A stretch of 64,000 bases of DNA. Origin: Syngnathus acus. Taxonomy: Eukaryota > Chordata > Actinopteri > Syngnathiformes > Syngnathidae. This document shows, piece after piece, positions 48,901-57,297 of this stretch (its first letter is position 1; each line of letters starts with the position of its first letter). Both the position numbers and the translations under genes were made by a program. The notes beneath the pieces were generated by a model. That model was given only the letters and a program-made list of their open reading frames with translations, did not search any database and had not been told where the DNA came from. The DNA lies in NCBI RefSeq assembly GCF_901709675.1, contig NC_051104.1:3021501-3085500 (forward strand). Reading direction: 5' to 3'.

Positions 48901-51792
48901 TTTGGTGACACTGATGAGTTTTTTTGGTTGACTTGGCGCAGATACTCCATCGATCGTCACACGGATCTCGAGAGGCTCTTCAACATCGATTCGTCCAATG
49001 GCACTATTACAACCCGGAAAGCTTTGGATAGAGAAATATCCAAATGGCACAACATCTCCGTGATGGCTTTGGAAATGAGTACATCTTTGAGCTTTTACGT
49101 GTTGGTTATTTTTTTTGTATGACTAAAAAAAACCCTAACAATCTTCAACCCTTGTGGTAGACAACCCACGTCAGATTGCCCGTGTACCGGTATTCATCAA
49201 AGTGCTGGACGTAAACGACAACGCCCCGGAGTTCGCCATGTCCTACGACACGTTTGTCTGCGAGAATGTCAAAGCAGGACAGGTAAGTACGGAAACTAAT
49301 ATCAAACTATATGTTGACAGAAAGTAATGATTGATCATCTCGTTTGAAATTGCAGTGAAAGCACAAGTCGCATGTCTAAAGGGAAAAAGTAAAGTTGAGA
49401 GAACTAATCTCAACTGTCATTGGGCAAAGTTCCAAACGAGTTGGCAGCAAAACTAGCCACTCGCTGACATTGAGAGGGCGGCTGTTAGCACGTTAGCGCT
49501 GCGCAGTCACACATCCATGTCGCCATCCAACGATTGTTGTTCACAGCCGAGCCAAACGAGAGGCAGCTAATTCTTTAATGAGCTCATTTGCCGATCATTC
49601 TTCTCCCGGTCATCTATCAATCATTTTAATTTACCAGACTTGCTAACACTTTGGTTTCTTTTCAAACAGTTGATTCAGACCATCAGTGCTGTCGATACAG
49701 ACGAGCCCCTGGTCGGACACAAGTTTGTCTTCAGTATAAAGGCGGACAATCCGAACTTTACCATAAGTGACCAAGATGGTTAGAAACCTTTGTCAATTCT
49801 ATCCAGCTGCCACTTTTGACGACGTAGTTATCAAAAGATTGATAATCATTCAGTTCTCTTCATCCTGCAGATAACACCGCCAATATCCTGACCCGACGCG
49901 GAGGCTTCAGCCGGCGCGAGATGAGCGTCTATTTTCTGCCAGTGGTAATCTCGGACAACGATTACCCCATCCAGAGCAGCACCAGCACGTTGATCGTGCG
50001 TGTTTGCGCCTGCGATAGCCGTGGCAACATGCAGTCCTGCAATCCTGAGGTGCTGCCCTTCTCTGACGGGCTCACCACCGGCGCCCTAGTGGCTATATTA
50101 CTCTGCGTCATTATTCTACTCAGTAAGTTGGAACAATCAAAAGAATCTTTTCCCAATCAGCCTATAGCCACATGCTACTGTGTCAATCTAGTTTGCCAAA
50201 GAACTCATCGGCGAACCATCACGACATCGATCTGCTCGCCATCTGACAGCTTTCTCGCTTAACATAATATCACACTGGCCTCGGCTCGGCTCCACTCGTT
50301 GGACATGAGCACGGCGTGTATTCTCCTCATTATGTCCCCTCTGTCACGTCCGTCAGAAATGATCACAAGGCGCCACTCAAACAGCCACCTTGCACCCCTC
50401 GTCCGACCCTATGCGCACCGCCTTGTAATTAACACTCAGGCGGGGGGCGAGTGGACAACCACGCCGCCCGCAGTGAGGACGGAAAAGGTGAAGGACACGT
50501 GCTCGTTGGAAATTCAGAGATTGTTTTCCACTCTCGCTCGGTAAGCGCTGACTCCGTGGCTGCTGCCAAAAGAATGAAAGGAGATTTGAGAGGTTGTCCG
50601 CCGGCCAGCATTAAAAGTATCCTCCGAGCAAAGTGCATCTTATACAGTCGACGCGCCATTCAGGGGAAAAGAAAGAAAAGGCTTTCTCACTGCATCTTTG
50701 ATAATAGGAGACGTATGCCTGGGGCGATGGTGAGGATTCATCAATAGCAGTAAATGTGTTTTCCACTCTACATTGACGCTCGCAAATGCCTGATACATAT
50801 TAGCATGCTAGCACTTACCTCTTTGTTGCTTTATTTTTATCTGAACCTGTATGCATGCCTTGCAGGCTACTTTCATGATGGAGAGAGCTTCATTGGTGTA
50901 CTGCACAGGTCTCAAACTCAAGGCCCGGGGGCCAGATACGGCCGCCACATCATTTTATGTGGCCCGCAAAGACAAATTGTGCATCAAATTCGTGTGTCAT
51001 TACTAGAATTGCAAATTGTCTTCACTTTTAATATCTTTTTTTTTCATATTTAACCAGTTTTTACTCGTCTGATTTGAAAACAAGTTATTTGTCAGTTTGT
51101 TTTGTAGCTTTTACTGTATATAATATGAGGTGCTCATACATTTATTTGGGTTGACAGTCATAATGGCCCTCCGAAAGAAGTTATGACTACAATGCGGCCC
51201 GTGAAAAAAATGAGTTTGACCCCCCTGGTGTACTGCCTCCGTCTTGCGGTATCTCGAGGCAATATAATAACAGCCTTTCTTTTCCCGTGGTTTCTGTGCA
51301 GTGATCGTGGTTCTCTTTGCCGCCCTGAAGAGGCAAAGGAAGAAAGAGCCTCTGATTATCTCCAAAGATGACGTCCGGGACAACGTGGTCAGCTACAACG
51401 ACGAAGGCGGCGGCGAGGAAGACACGCAGGCTTTCGACATAGGGACGCTACGCAACCCCGAGGTGATGGATGCTAACAAGTTACGCAGAGACATCATCCC
51501 CGAAATGCTGTTTTCCTTTCGGAGGACATCGCCCATAAAAGATAACACAAACGTCAGAGACTTCATCAACGGGAGGCTTCAAGAGAACGATTCCGACCCG
51601 ACCGCGCCCCCTTATGACTCGCTGGCCACGTACGCTTACGAAGGCAGCGGCTCGCTAGCGGAATCGCTCAGTTCGCTGGAGTCCACCGCCACCGAGGGGG
51701 ACCAGGATTATGATTACCTCAGCAGCTGGGGACCGCAGTTCAAGAAGCTGGCAGAAATGTACATCGGAAGAAGTCCGGGACGGGAGACCTAG
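39772..51792 (+). CDS. cdh10-like: Type II classical cadherin (CDH6/9/10 clade), spliced from 11 coding exons
   Basis: A calcium-dependent cell-cell adhesion receptor of the plasma membrane. The joined exons (39772-39975, 44596-44890, 46569-46688, 46943-47110, 47342-47523, 48318-48571, 48942-49078, 49161-49282, 49670-49778, 49871-50122, 51302-51792) total 2334 bases, 777 residues, typical of the family. Visible features are a signal peptide (about 1-20), furin-type RSKR at 42-45, mature GWMWNQ with Trp2 and Trp4 (type II adhesive strand), five EC repeats with LDRE and DINDNAP-type calcium motifs, a membrane span (about 600-622), [10 protein letters not shown] (p120 region) and a C-terminal catenin-binding region with [13 protein letters not shown]4-EC5 and [12 protein letters not shown] are most like CDH10. 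Parts of EC1 and EC3 are closer to CDH9, so the exact paralogue is uncertain. No frameshift or stop interrupts it. Confidence 0.93.
41443..41510 (+). mobile_element. Fragment of a TA-flanked MITE
   Basis: AGTACCGTATTTTTTAGAATATATAG followed by ATAATAAGACGGAGTC is a diverged left end of the CGTATTTTCCGGACTATA family. No matching right end was found. Confidence 0.5.
42280..42530. other. GC-rich intronic block with (GGC)n and a small hairpin
   Basis: GCGGCGGCGGCGGCC (42296-42312), GGCGGCGGGG and GAGCGAGCAGGCGAGCGGG make a CpG-dense island in the AT-richer intron. GTGTCGCT (42485-42492) pairs with AGCGACAC (42513-42520), and TCGCTGC with GCAGCGA inside it. An internal promoter or enhancer is possible. 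Confidence 0.35.
43035..43162 (+). mobile_element. Fish SINE/LINE 3' tail fragment
   Basis: GGCTGGCAACCGGTTCAGGG, CTGGGATAGGCTCCAGCACG and AAGCGGTTCGGAAAATGGAT end in (GGAT)n. This tail is common to many fish SINEs and their LINE partners. No tRNA-like head precedes it, so it is 5'-truncated. Confidence 0.75.
44596..44890 (+). CDS. cdh10-like: Cadherin coding exon 2 (EC1)
   Basis: Acceptor GATTCCCAG, donor GTGAGT. It encodes [10 protein letters not shown] through VPEMSDVG, most of EC1. It includes LDREEK and DINDNAPKF, which supply calcium ligands at the EC1-EC2 junction. Phase 0 in, phase 1 out, completing Gly with the next exon. Confidence 0.95.
44891..46568 (+). other. Cadherin intron between coding exons 2 and 3
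   Basis: Contains a (CT)n patch (45688-45712) and the hAT-type MITE at 45983-46377. Nothing else is supported. Confidence 0.85.
45983..46377 (+). mobile_element. hAT-type MITE, diverged, with perfect 8-bp TSD, intronic
   Basis: It begins CGGGGGTGTCAAATTTATTT and ends GACTTTGACACCTGTG. The flanking direct repeat is ATATACAT (45975-45982 and 46378-46385). The interior is AT-expanded and more diverged than the other copies, so this insertion looks older. Confidence 0.88.
46569..46688 (+). CDS. cdh10-like: Cadherin coding exon 3 (start of EC2)
   Basis: Acceptor TTTTTTCCAG, donor GTGCGT. It encodes [13 protein letters not shown] through [11 protein letters not shown], with the family hallmark [19 protein letters not shown]. 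The length of 120 bases and phase 1/1 are standard for type II cadherins. Confidence 0.95.
46943..47110 (+). CDS. cdh10-like: Cadherin coding exon 4 (rest of EC2)
   Basis: Acceptor TTCTTCTTCTTCTCAG, donor GTAAGC. It encodes [17 protein letters not shown] through [11 protein letters not shown]. The EC2-EC3 linker reads DVNDS where relatives usually have DVNDN. Phase 1 in and out. Confidence 0.95.
47342..47523 (+). CDS. cdh10-like: Cadherin coding exon 5 (EC3, first part)
   Basis: Acceptor TCACATTTCAG; the donor GTGATT is weaker than average but restores the frame exactly. It encodes [14 protein letters not shown] through [10 protein letters not shown]. The LES...GRIKAEDPD and [12 protein letters not shown] stretch is the part most like CDH9. 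Phase 1 in, phase 0 out. Confidence 0.93.
47524..48317 (+). other. Cadherin intron between coding exons 5 and 6
   Basis: 794 bases bounded by GTGATT and CGCAG. A tandem CAGTGAGTCTTTTGTCAG-type duplication of about 17 bases lies near 48143-48170. Otherwise featureless. Confidence 0.85.
48318..48571 (+). CDS. cdh10-like: Cadherin coding exon 6 (EC3 end, EC4 start)
   Basis: Acceptor CTCATCCGCAG, donor GTATGTG. It encodes [15 protein letters not shown] through [13 protein letters not shown], including the EC3-EC4 linker DVDEPPVF, which is characteristic of type II cadherins. Phase 0 in, phase 2 out. Confidence 0.95.
48572..48941 (+). other. Cadherin intron between coding exons 6 and 7
   Basis: 370 bases bounded by GTATGTG and GCGCAG. 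I see no repeat or exon inside. Confidence 0.85.
48942..49078 (+). CDS. cdh10-like: Cadherin coding exon 7 (EC4)
   Basis: Acceptor GGCGCAG, donor GTACAT. It encodes [16 protein letters not shown] through [11 protein letters not shown], with LDREIS as calcium motif and a potential N-glycosylation site at NIS. Phase 2 in, phase 1 out. Confidence 0.95.
49161..49282 (+). CDS. cdh10-like: Cadherin coding exon 8 (EC4-EC5)
   Basis: Acceptor TTGTGGTAG, donor GTAAGT. It encodes [18 protein letters not shown] through [10 protein letters not shown], with the DVNDNAPEF linker between EC4 and EC5. The preceding intron is only 82 bases. Phase 1 in, phase 0 out. Confidence 0.95.
49283..49669 (+). other. 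Cadherin intron between coding exons 8 and 9
   Basis: 387 bases bounded by GTAAGT and AAACAG. I see nothing else in it. Confidence 0.85.
49670..49778 (+). CDS. cdh10-like: Cadherin coding exon 9 (EC5)
   Basis: Acceptor TTTTCAAACAG; donor GTTAGA, a non-consensus but usable site. It encodes [18 protein letters not shown] through [10 protein letters not shown], with a glycosylation sequon at NFT. Phase 0 in, phase 1 out, rejoining perfectly with DDNTAN. Confidence 0.93.
49871..50122 (+). CDS. cdh10-like: Cadherin coding exon 10 (EC5 end and membrane span)
   Basis: Acceptor CATCCTGCAG, donor GTAAGT. It encodes [13 protein letters not shown] through [13 protein letters not shown], the membrane-proximal cysteines, and then most of the membrane helix ([15 protein letters not shown]). 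The preceding intron is only 92 bases. Phase 1 in and out. Confidence 0.95.
50123..51301 (+). other. Cadherin intron between coding exons 10 and 11
   Basis: Bounded by GTAAGT and GTGCAG. It carries the hAT-type MITE at 50904-51227, whose downstream TSD ends 66 bases before the acceptor. The rest shows no feature I can support. Confidence 0.85.
50904..51227 (-). mobile_element. hAT-type MITE with perfect 8-bp TSD, intronic
   Basis: It begins CACAGGTCTCAAACTCAAGG and ends TGAGTTTGACCCCCCTG, minus orientation. The flanking duplication is GTGTACTG (50896-50903 and 51228-51235). It lies close to the acceptor of the last coding exon without disturbing it. Confidence 0.92.
51302..51792 (+). CDS. 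cdh10-like: Cadherin coding exon 11 (end of membrane helix, cytoplasmic tail, stop)
   Basis: Acceptor TTCTGTGCAG, stop TAG at 51790-51792. It encodes [19 protein letters not shown], closing the membrane helix with a basic stop-transfer, then the juxtamembrane p120-catenin region ([15 protein letters not shown]). The C-terminal beta-catenin region follows ([43 protein letters not shown]). As in the family, the whole cytoplasmic domain is on this one exon. Confidence 0.96.
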
Positions 51793-52485
51793 AGGGAGCC
51801 TGACCCCGTTTTTCCAGTTGTTTGTTTGCAAGCTAGCCGGGCACGCTCCTTGTCCCGCTAGCCTGCGAACTAGCAAGTGTACCGTCAGCCTACCTATGTA
51901 TCAAGCTAATTATCTATTCATGTCCGATGCGCTAGCTAGTGCGCTAGTCCGCAATTTGTCTGTTTGACTCGCACACGTGCACGTACTTGCACACACGTGC
52001 GTTGAAGGCCACTGGGAATTCAAACTTGACCGTGACGGTCCAGTTTTCCAAGTTTTACTGTTTCTGGTTAAAAATAAGTAATGATGCCTTTTGACTTTTA
52101 GGACTTTTTTGTGAACATGGCGTGGAAATGTGATTTGTAACCGAGCAGAGCGATAGCAGTATTGTATACTCTCAATGTTTAATGGCACTGGATTGTGTTT
52201 GGGAGCCCAGTCACTCCATGGAAAAAATTGTACATGTACAAAGTGTTTTGAAACATTCTATATAATCTTTGCTATTATTTGTCTGACGAGCAATGTCCGT
52301 GTGAACGGTTGGTGCAGTTTATTTGTCGAACTGGAGTCATTTCATTCTGTAGGCGTAACATGTAACCAGAAAGTGTAAGTTGTAGGAAAACACTGGATTC
52401 ATGCTACTTGAATGCCGAGTCATATTGTTTTATATTTATATTTTTCTACTTATTTTTAATAATAAAATGAAGAAAAAGTTGCTTT
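51793..52485 (+). other. Cadherin 3' UTR
   Basis: The sequence after the stop has no frame and becomes AT-rich before the AATAAA at 52461. The end is placed about 20 bases beyond the signal by the usual spacing. Alternative downstream ends cannot be excluded. Confidence 0.65.
52461..52466 (+). terminator. Polyadenylation signal AATAAA
   Basis: A canonical hexamer in TTTTTAATAATAAAATGAAG, 669 bases after the stop codon and followed by a T/G-richer stretch (TTGCTTTCTAGGTTTCTGGG) suited to the downstream element. Confidence 0.7.
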
Positions 52486-53890
52486 CTAGGTTTCTGGGGG
52501 CTGTTTCTTATCCGTACGAAGTAAAATATTGACTGTGGGAAGCAAGATTGATCCAAGTGCCATTAATAAGGTCCAACAAATGTTCCAACTAATTGGACCT
52601 CAGCGGCCAACGACGAGCTTTAAAAAGAGACGGGGAAAAAGCGGCCGCCTCTCTTTGGGATTTCTATCTGGACGCACCATGTGAGTGCATGATTAAGCAG
52701 AACATGTCGCGTTTGATGTTAGAAAGGCATTTGCATGTCACATGGAATAAAACATGACACATGACCCCCAATGGCGAAGCAGCTGAGAGATGTCGGTGCA
52801 GCAGCGCTGGCCCGCATTAGCTATAACTTTGCTTGATGAGATCAAGAGTCTTCTTTAACCATCCAAAACCTTCCATCAGGCATTTACATTTGCTCGTGCA
52901 AGAGGCCTCAGAGGTTCAGCTTCAACCTAGCAAACATTTCCATCGTTTTTGCGTTATAGCTGAGCAGCCGCTTGAAAATGCAAAATGTTTTTATGCCCCC
53001 TGCAGACTCACCGGAAACAAGCTTCGGCTTGGTTATTTGGTACTCGTTTCACGGTACTAAAATATGCAAAGCAAAATGTCACTATGCGGCCCACCTGTCG
53101 TGTTTGTTCCTGTCTTGTACCCTGTTTTTGAAAAGACCAAGACAACATTTCCCCAGAAGCTTTCATTTGACGTCAAAGTGTAACCATCACGAGGTCTGGA
53201 AGAAGAAGATCCAATAATTCAGCAGATCTTTGGACTCCCGGGTCCACAGGCATCTGCTCCGTCAGAGCGTCCTGACACCTTTCTACCGCAAGCGGCGTCA
53301 AGGTTTTTGGGAGATGGGTGTCGGCAGACGGCGTTTGCTTTCACACCTGCACATGCATGACTCCAGCCCCATCGGCCATGTGTTCACACTTTGCTTTCGG
53401 CCATTTCCCGCTGGCTCCCCATTATTCGTACAAGCGGAAGAAGCCAAACATGGATGTGTGTGTTGTTTAGTTTCTAGCTGTGCGTTGTCTTGAAAAGGCT
53501 TACAGTTAGCAGATAGACCATCTTGGACTCCGCTTGAGCAACTGTTGCTGTGAGGGACCGTGGACAGAAGCCGTGACTGCGAGGCTTAGCGGCATCCTTC
53601 GGTGTTGAGGTGGAAATGATCTCTACTGCGCCTCCGATACTATGAATCCAAAGAACAAGTAGCAAGACTAGAAGCAAATTATTATTTTTTTAATAAATTA
53701 TTTACATCATTAAATTATATATTTATAGATATTTATATAACTTTTTATATTGTTAGATATTTTTTATATATTTATTATTATTATTATTTCATTGTAATCT
53801 ATTGTGTGAATTGCCATGGATGAGCAAATTAAAATTAGCAGAGATGTCGCGGGGATTATAATGTTTCAAACAATGCCACATAAAGGTGCG
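52486..53890. other. Intergenic DNA downstream of the cadherin gene
   Basis: Mixed sequence. An AT-rich block lies at 53685-53800 (ATTATATATTTATAG-type). No gene or recognised transposon was found. Confidence 0.5.
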
Positions 53891-53894
53891 CAAC

Positions 53895-53988
<94 letters not shown>

Positions 53989-54092
53989 TCTCTATACATA
54001 TTTATATATATAGTATATATATATCACTCCTGATTATAAGGTGCGACTTATAATCAGGAGCGATATATATATATACTATATATATAAATATG

Positions 54093-54138
<46 letters not shown>

Positions 54139-54146
54139 GAGAGTTG
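53891..54146. repeat. Long inverted repeat (foldback) of CT/GA and AT sequence around a MITE-like core
   Basis: The left arm 53891-54040 starts CAACTCTCTCTGTCTC, continues as (CT)n, then TATACATATTTATATATA, and ends CTCCTGATTATAAG. After a six-base centre (GTGCGA, 54041-54046), the right arm 54047-54146 is its reverse complement, ending with GAGTTG. Arms differ mainly in CT-run length (about 150 versus 100 bases) and one AT unit. Even the unique edge CAACTC is mirrored. The centre resembles the TATAAGGCGCAC ends of the TA-flanked MITE. Confidence 0.88.
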
Positions 54147-54147
54147 A

Positions 54148-54192
<45 letters not shown>

Positions 54193-54222
54193 CACACACA
54201 CGCACACGCACGCACGCACACA
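54147..54222. repeat. (TA)n then (CA)n compound microsatellite
   Basis: An uninterrupted TA run (54149-54183) passes into ACACACGCACACACACGCACACGC and CGCACGCACACA, directly abutting the foldback repeat. Confidence 0.9.
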
Positions 54223-56976
54223 ACGAGTGTCAGCAGGCATTCCAAGAGACGACCAAAATGAAATTTCCGAGTCACTCAAAATGACATAAGCATAGCTAGC
54301 TATCTGTTAAACTATCACGAGTGAGTTTTTGCTCATCAGATAGTGACGGTGGGCTTTGGATGGCTTTGTGCCCCGATACTTTTGACCACATGCTATATTT
54401 GCATGCATGTTCTTGAAAGCACAGGTGGAGAGCGCGGCCCCCCGTCGGGAAGCAGAACGGCGCGCGAGGGAGTAAATCTGAACGGTCCAGATGGCCTTGC
54501 AGGGTGTGACTTCAAACCGCAACCTGTCCGTGGCCCGGGTCAGCGTCCTGAAATCTCCTCGTGCCAGGATGATCACCAACTTCTATTTTACTAGCCTCCA
54601 TGTTTCTTGGCACCTGGTTCGAGGCTTTCGGGCAATTTCAGTGAACACAGACAGCCGAATCCCTTCAGGCGAGTCGAATGACTCGGCAAGCACAAAGGGA
54701 CCGCAGCGAAGGTGTAGCACGTCGCTTCGTTCCTTATAATTTCCAGCAAGCGCAATTGTGAATTGGCATCTTAACGAGCAAACAAATTATCGGCCCTTCT
54801 GAACTGTGTCCTGTGGGGAAATGTAAGCGCCGAGATGAAATGGGCAACAACAACAACAAAAACATATTGGATGCATATTGCTGCTCCCTTTGCCCGCGCT
54901 TGGCTATTAGTTTGTCAGATTGAATCAAATCCAGGTAACGTACACCAGCGTGCTTCTCCGTTTCTGTCAATTAAGCTGTAATGGACAATAAAAAATGACA
55001 TAGAAAATGTCCTCAATACCAGCTCCGTTCTCCACTGACAATCTGGCTCCATCTCCTGGAAGATGAAAACCACCACAGGTCCGCTCTGGATTCCCTGGCA
55101 GGTAATGCTCATTTCAAACTGTAGCCTTGGCGGTAAGGATTGAAACCTAAAAACCGAACACTGGCAAACTGAAGCCAAGACAAATGCTTGAAAGCCCAAT
55201 CCTGGCTTGAAACCCTAATTGCAAACCAAATCCTGGTTTGAAACCCTCATTTGAAAAACCTAAGCAAGGCTTGAAACACCAAAATGAACAATAAACAACC
55301 CTCGCGAGGAGAAGCGGTTCAGATTAGGACTAGGGTTAGGGTAATATATAATATAATAATATTATTATTATTATGATATTGCATATTTCATCTTTCTCAA
55401 GGGATGTACTCAAGTTCTCGCAAAAAATAATTTGATTTGTGTTTGTTTGTAATAAACATATAGCTAAAAAGATCGTAATTCTTAACCGGACCCTTTGCAA
55501 GGCTTGGAACTGTAATCCTCACCCTTAATTTGACGCCCTGATACAGTTCCAAGGATTTGTCACAGTGTTACCAGTTTGACATTGGCCAGCAGAGGGAAGC
55601 AAAACTCTTTGGAAAGTTTTTGTAGCTTCACTCTTTGTAGCTGTTCACGAGATGCTCATTTGGCTTTGTCTTCATCAGTCATATCATGATGGTGTTCAAT
55701 GTCTTCCATTATGCAGCTTTGACTTTAAAGATGAGGAATTAGAAAGTCATCCTCTGCGAGACACGCACAAGACTGTTTTTTTCCTTTGGCAGATTTAAAA
55801 CTCATATGTCTGGAGATGAGCTCATCTCTTTGGGAAGGTTAAAAGAACAGAAAATACATTTGGAAAAGTAACGGGCCCACGCGGCGAGCCCAAATAACTT
55901 GCGGCCAATCGGCTCGCTCCAGCTGCTCACCTTGTCCTGGTGTGGCTCGTTGCCTCGTCAGTTTGCTTGTATATTTAGTTTCCGTCGTTTGGTTGTCATT
56001 TCATGTCATACCAAGCTTGTGCTCACTCATTTGTTTGTCATTGGGACTTTTTTTAAGGATTATATCAATTTGCTATTTAGATTTAATTTGGTATTTAGAT
56101 TTTTCCAAGTACTTTGATTGCTTTTTTGTTTAATGAGTTGCTGTGGTCTTACATCCATCAATGAAAATACTATGGGGAAAAAAAAACACTCACAGGTTAC
56201 TTAGAGAAGTCATACAATGAAGATCATCAAAAAAAATTGCCTCGTGTCATCGTAGTGTTGCTTGTGGCAACTACAGGCAATTGTAAGATCTCAGATCAGA
56301 TCTACTTCTGCCCAAACTCAAAAGACGATCAGTCTTCGGTGTTGACACGTGTCCTCTGGTTGAGAAGCTTTTCGGGTATCTTCCAGAGGTCAGAAGCAAG
56401 GCTCGTCTCCCGTGATCTATCCGGCGCCTCGGTTAAGCGCCATTCCACTAAGCGTGTCCAAATAGGGTCATTCTGTGTTTAATTAGGCGCGGGACATTCG
56501 ACACAATGTCAATGAGGCGCCATTCAGTTGACGGGCACTCAAAGAGGTGCCAGATAAGCTGTTGTGCACGCCGTACCCAAGGCTGCGGCGGCCATTGAAT
56601 TGCAACGGCGTCTCGGTAAATCACAGTCGATCGGTCGCTGACGGAGAAGAGTAACTCGTGTAATTATGCGGATATCTCCAAGCCCGGATGAGGACGCCTG
56701 CCGGGTCGCACAAAGCACCCCGCTTGTCATCTGCCGAGAGGCCAGGGAGTGCAAAATGATGAGGGATGAAAGAGAGAGGATAAAAGGGGTGATCGGGCGC
56801 CGCGCGGTGAGCCAAAAAAATCTATCTACATCCCAGCGGCTGGTTGCAACCTGGACATCTGGCTCAACGACTCTCCTGAGGCACCACGCGAACGACCCAC
56901 AATGGATTCGGGTTCTTCCGTTGTGACGCTCACGATGGACCTCGAGTCATTAAAGGCTTCATTTGAAACCCTAACG
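54223..56976. other. Intergenic DNA, no gene seen
   Basis: Contains the degenerate GAAACCCTAA cluster at 55135-55345 and an ATT/ATA-rich patch at 55342-55380. The segment 55900-56120 has CACCTTGTCCTGG and a T-rich run recalling transposon leaders, but nothing decisive. Confidence 0.45.
55135..55345 (+). repeat. Degenerate GAAACCCTAA minisatellite-like cluster
   Basis: At least eight spaced variants occur: GATTGAAACCTAAAAACC, CTTGAAAGCCCAATCCTGG, CTTGAAACCCTAATTGCAAA, GTTTGAAACCCTCATTTGAA, CTTGAAACACC, then GGACTAGGGTTAGGGT on the opposite sense. Spacing is about 14-18 bases. It is related to the clusters at 2281 and 17630. Confidence 0.6.
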
Positions 56977-57297
56977 CATAGGTGTCAAACTCAAGGCCCG
57001 GGGGCCAGATACGGCCCGCCACATCATTTTATGTGGCCCGCGAAGACAAATTGTGCATCAAATTCGTGTGTCATTACTAGAATTGCAAATTGTCTTCACT
57101 TTTAATATCTTTTTTTTAAATATTTGACCAGTTTTTACTTGTCTGATTTAAAAAACGAGTTATTTGTCAGTTTGTTTTGTAGCTTTTACTGTATATGAGG
57201 TGCTCATACATTTATTTGGGGTGACAGTCATAATGGCCCTCCGAAAGTAACTATGACTAGAATGCGGCCCGCGAAAAAAATTAGTTTGACACCCCTG
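56977..57297 (-). mobile_element. hAT-type MITE with near-perfect 8-bp TSD
   Basis: It begins CATAGGTGTCAAACTCAAGG and ends TTAGTTTGACACCCCTG. Flanks are CCCTAACG (56969-56976) and CCCTAAAG (57298-57305), seven of eight identical. Its target was one of the GAAACCCTAA motifs. Confidence 0.9.

Noticed and set aside
54090-54284. Open frames of Arg-Glu and Tyr-Ile dipeptides
   Set aside because: These are translations of GA and TA microsatellites, not genes.
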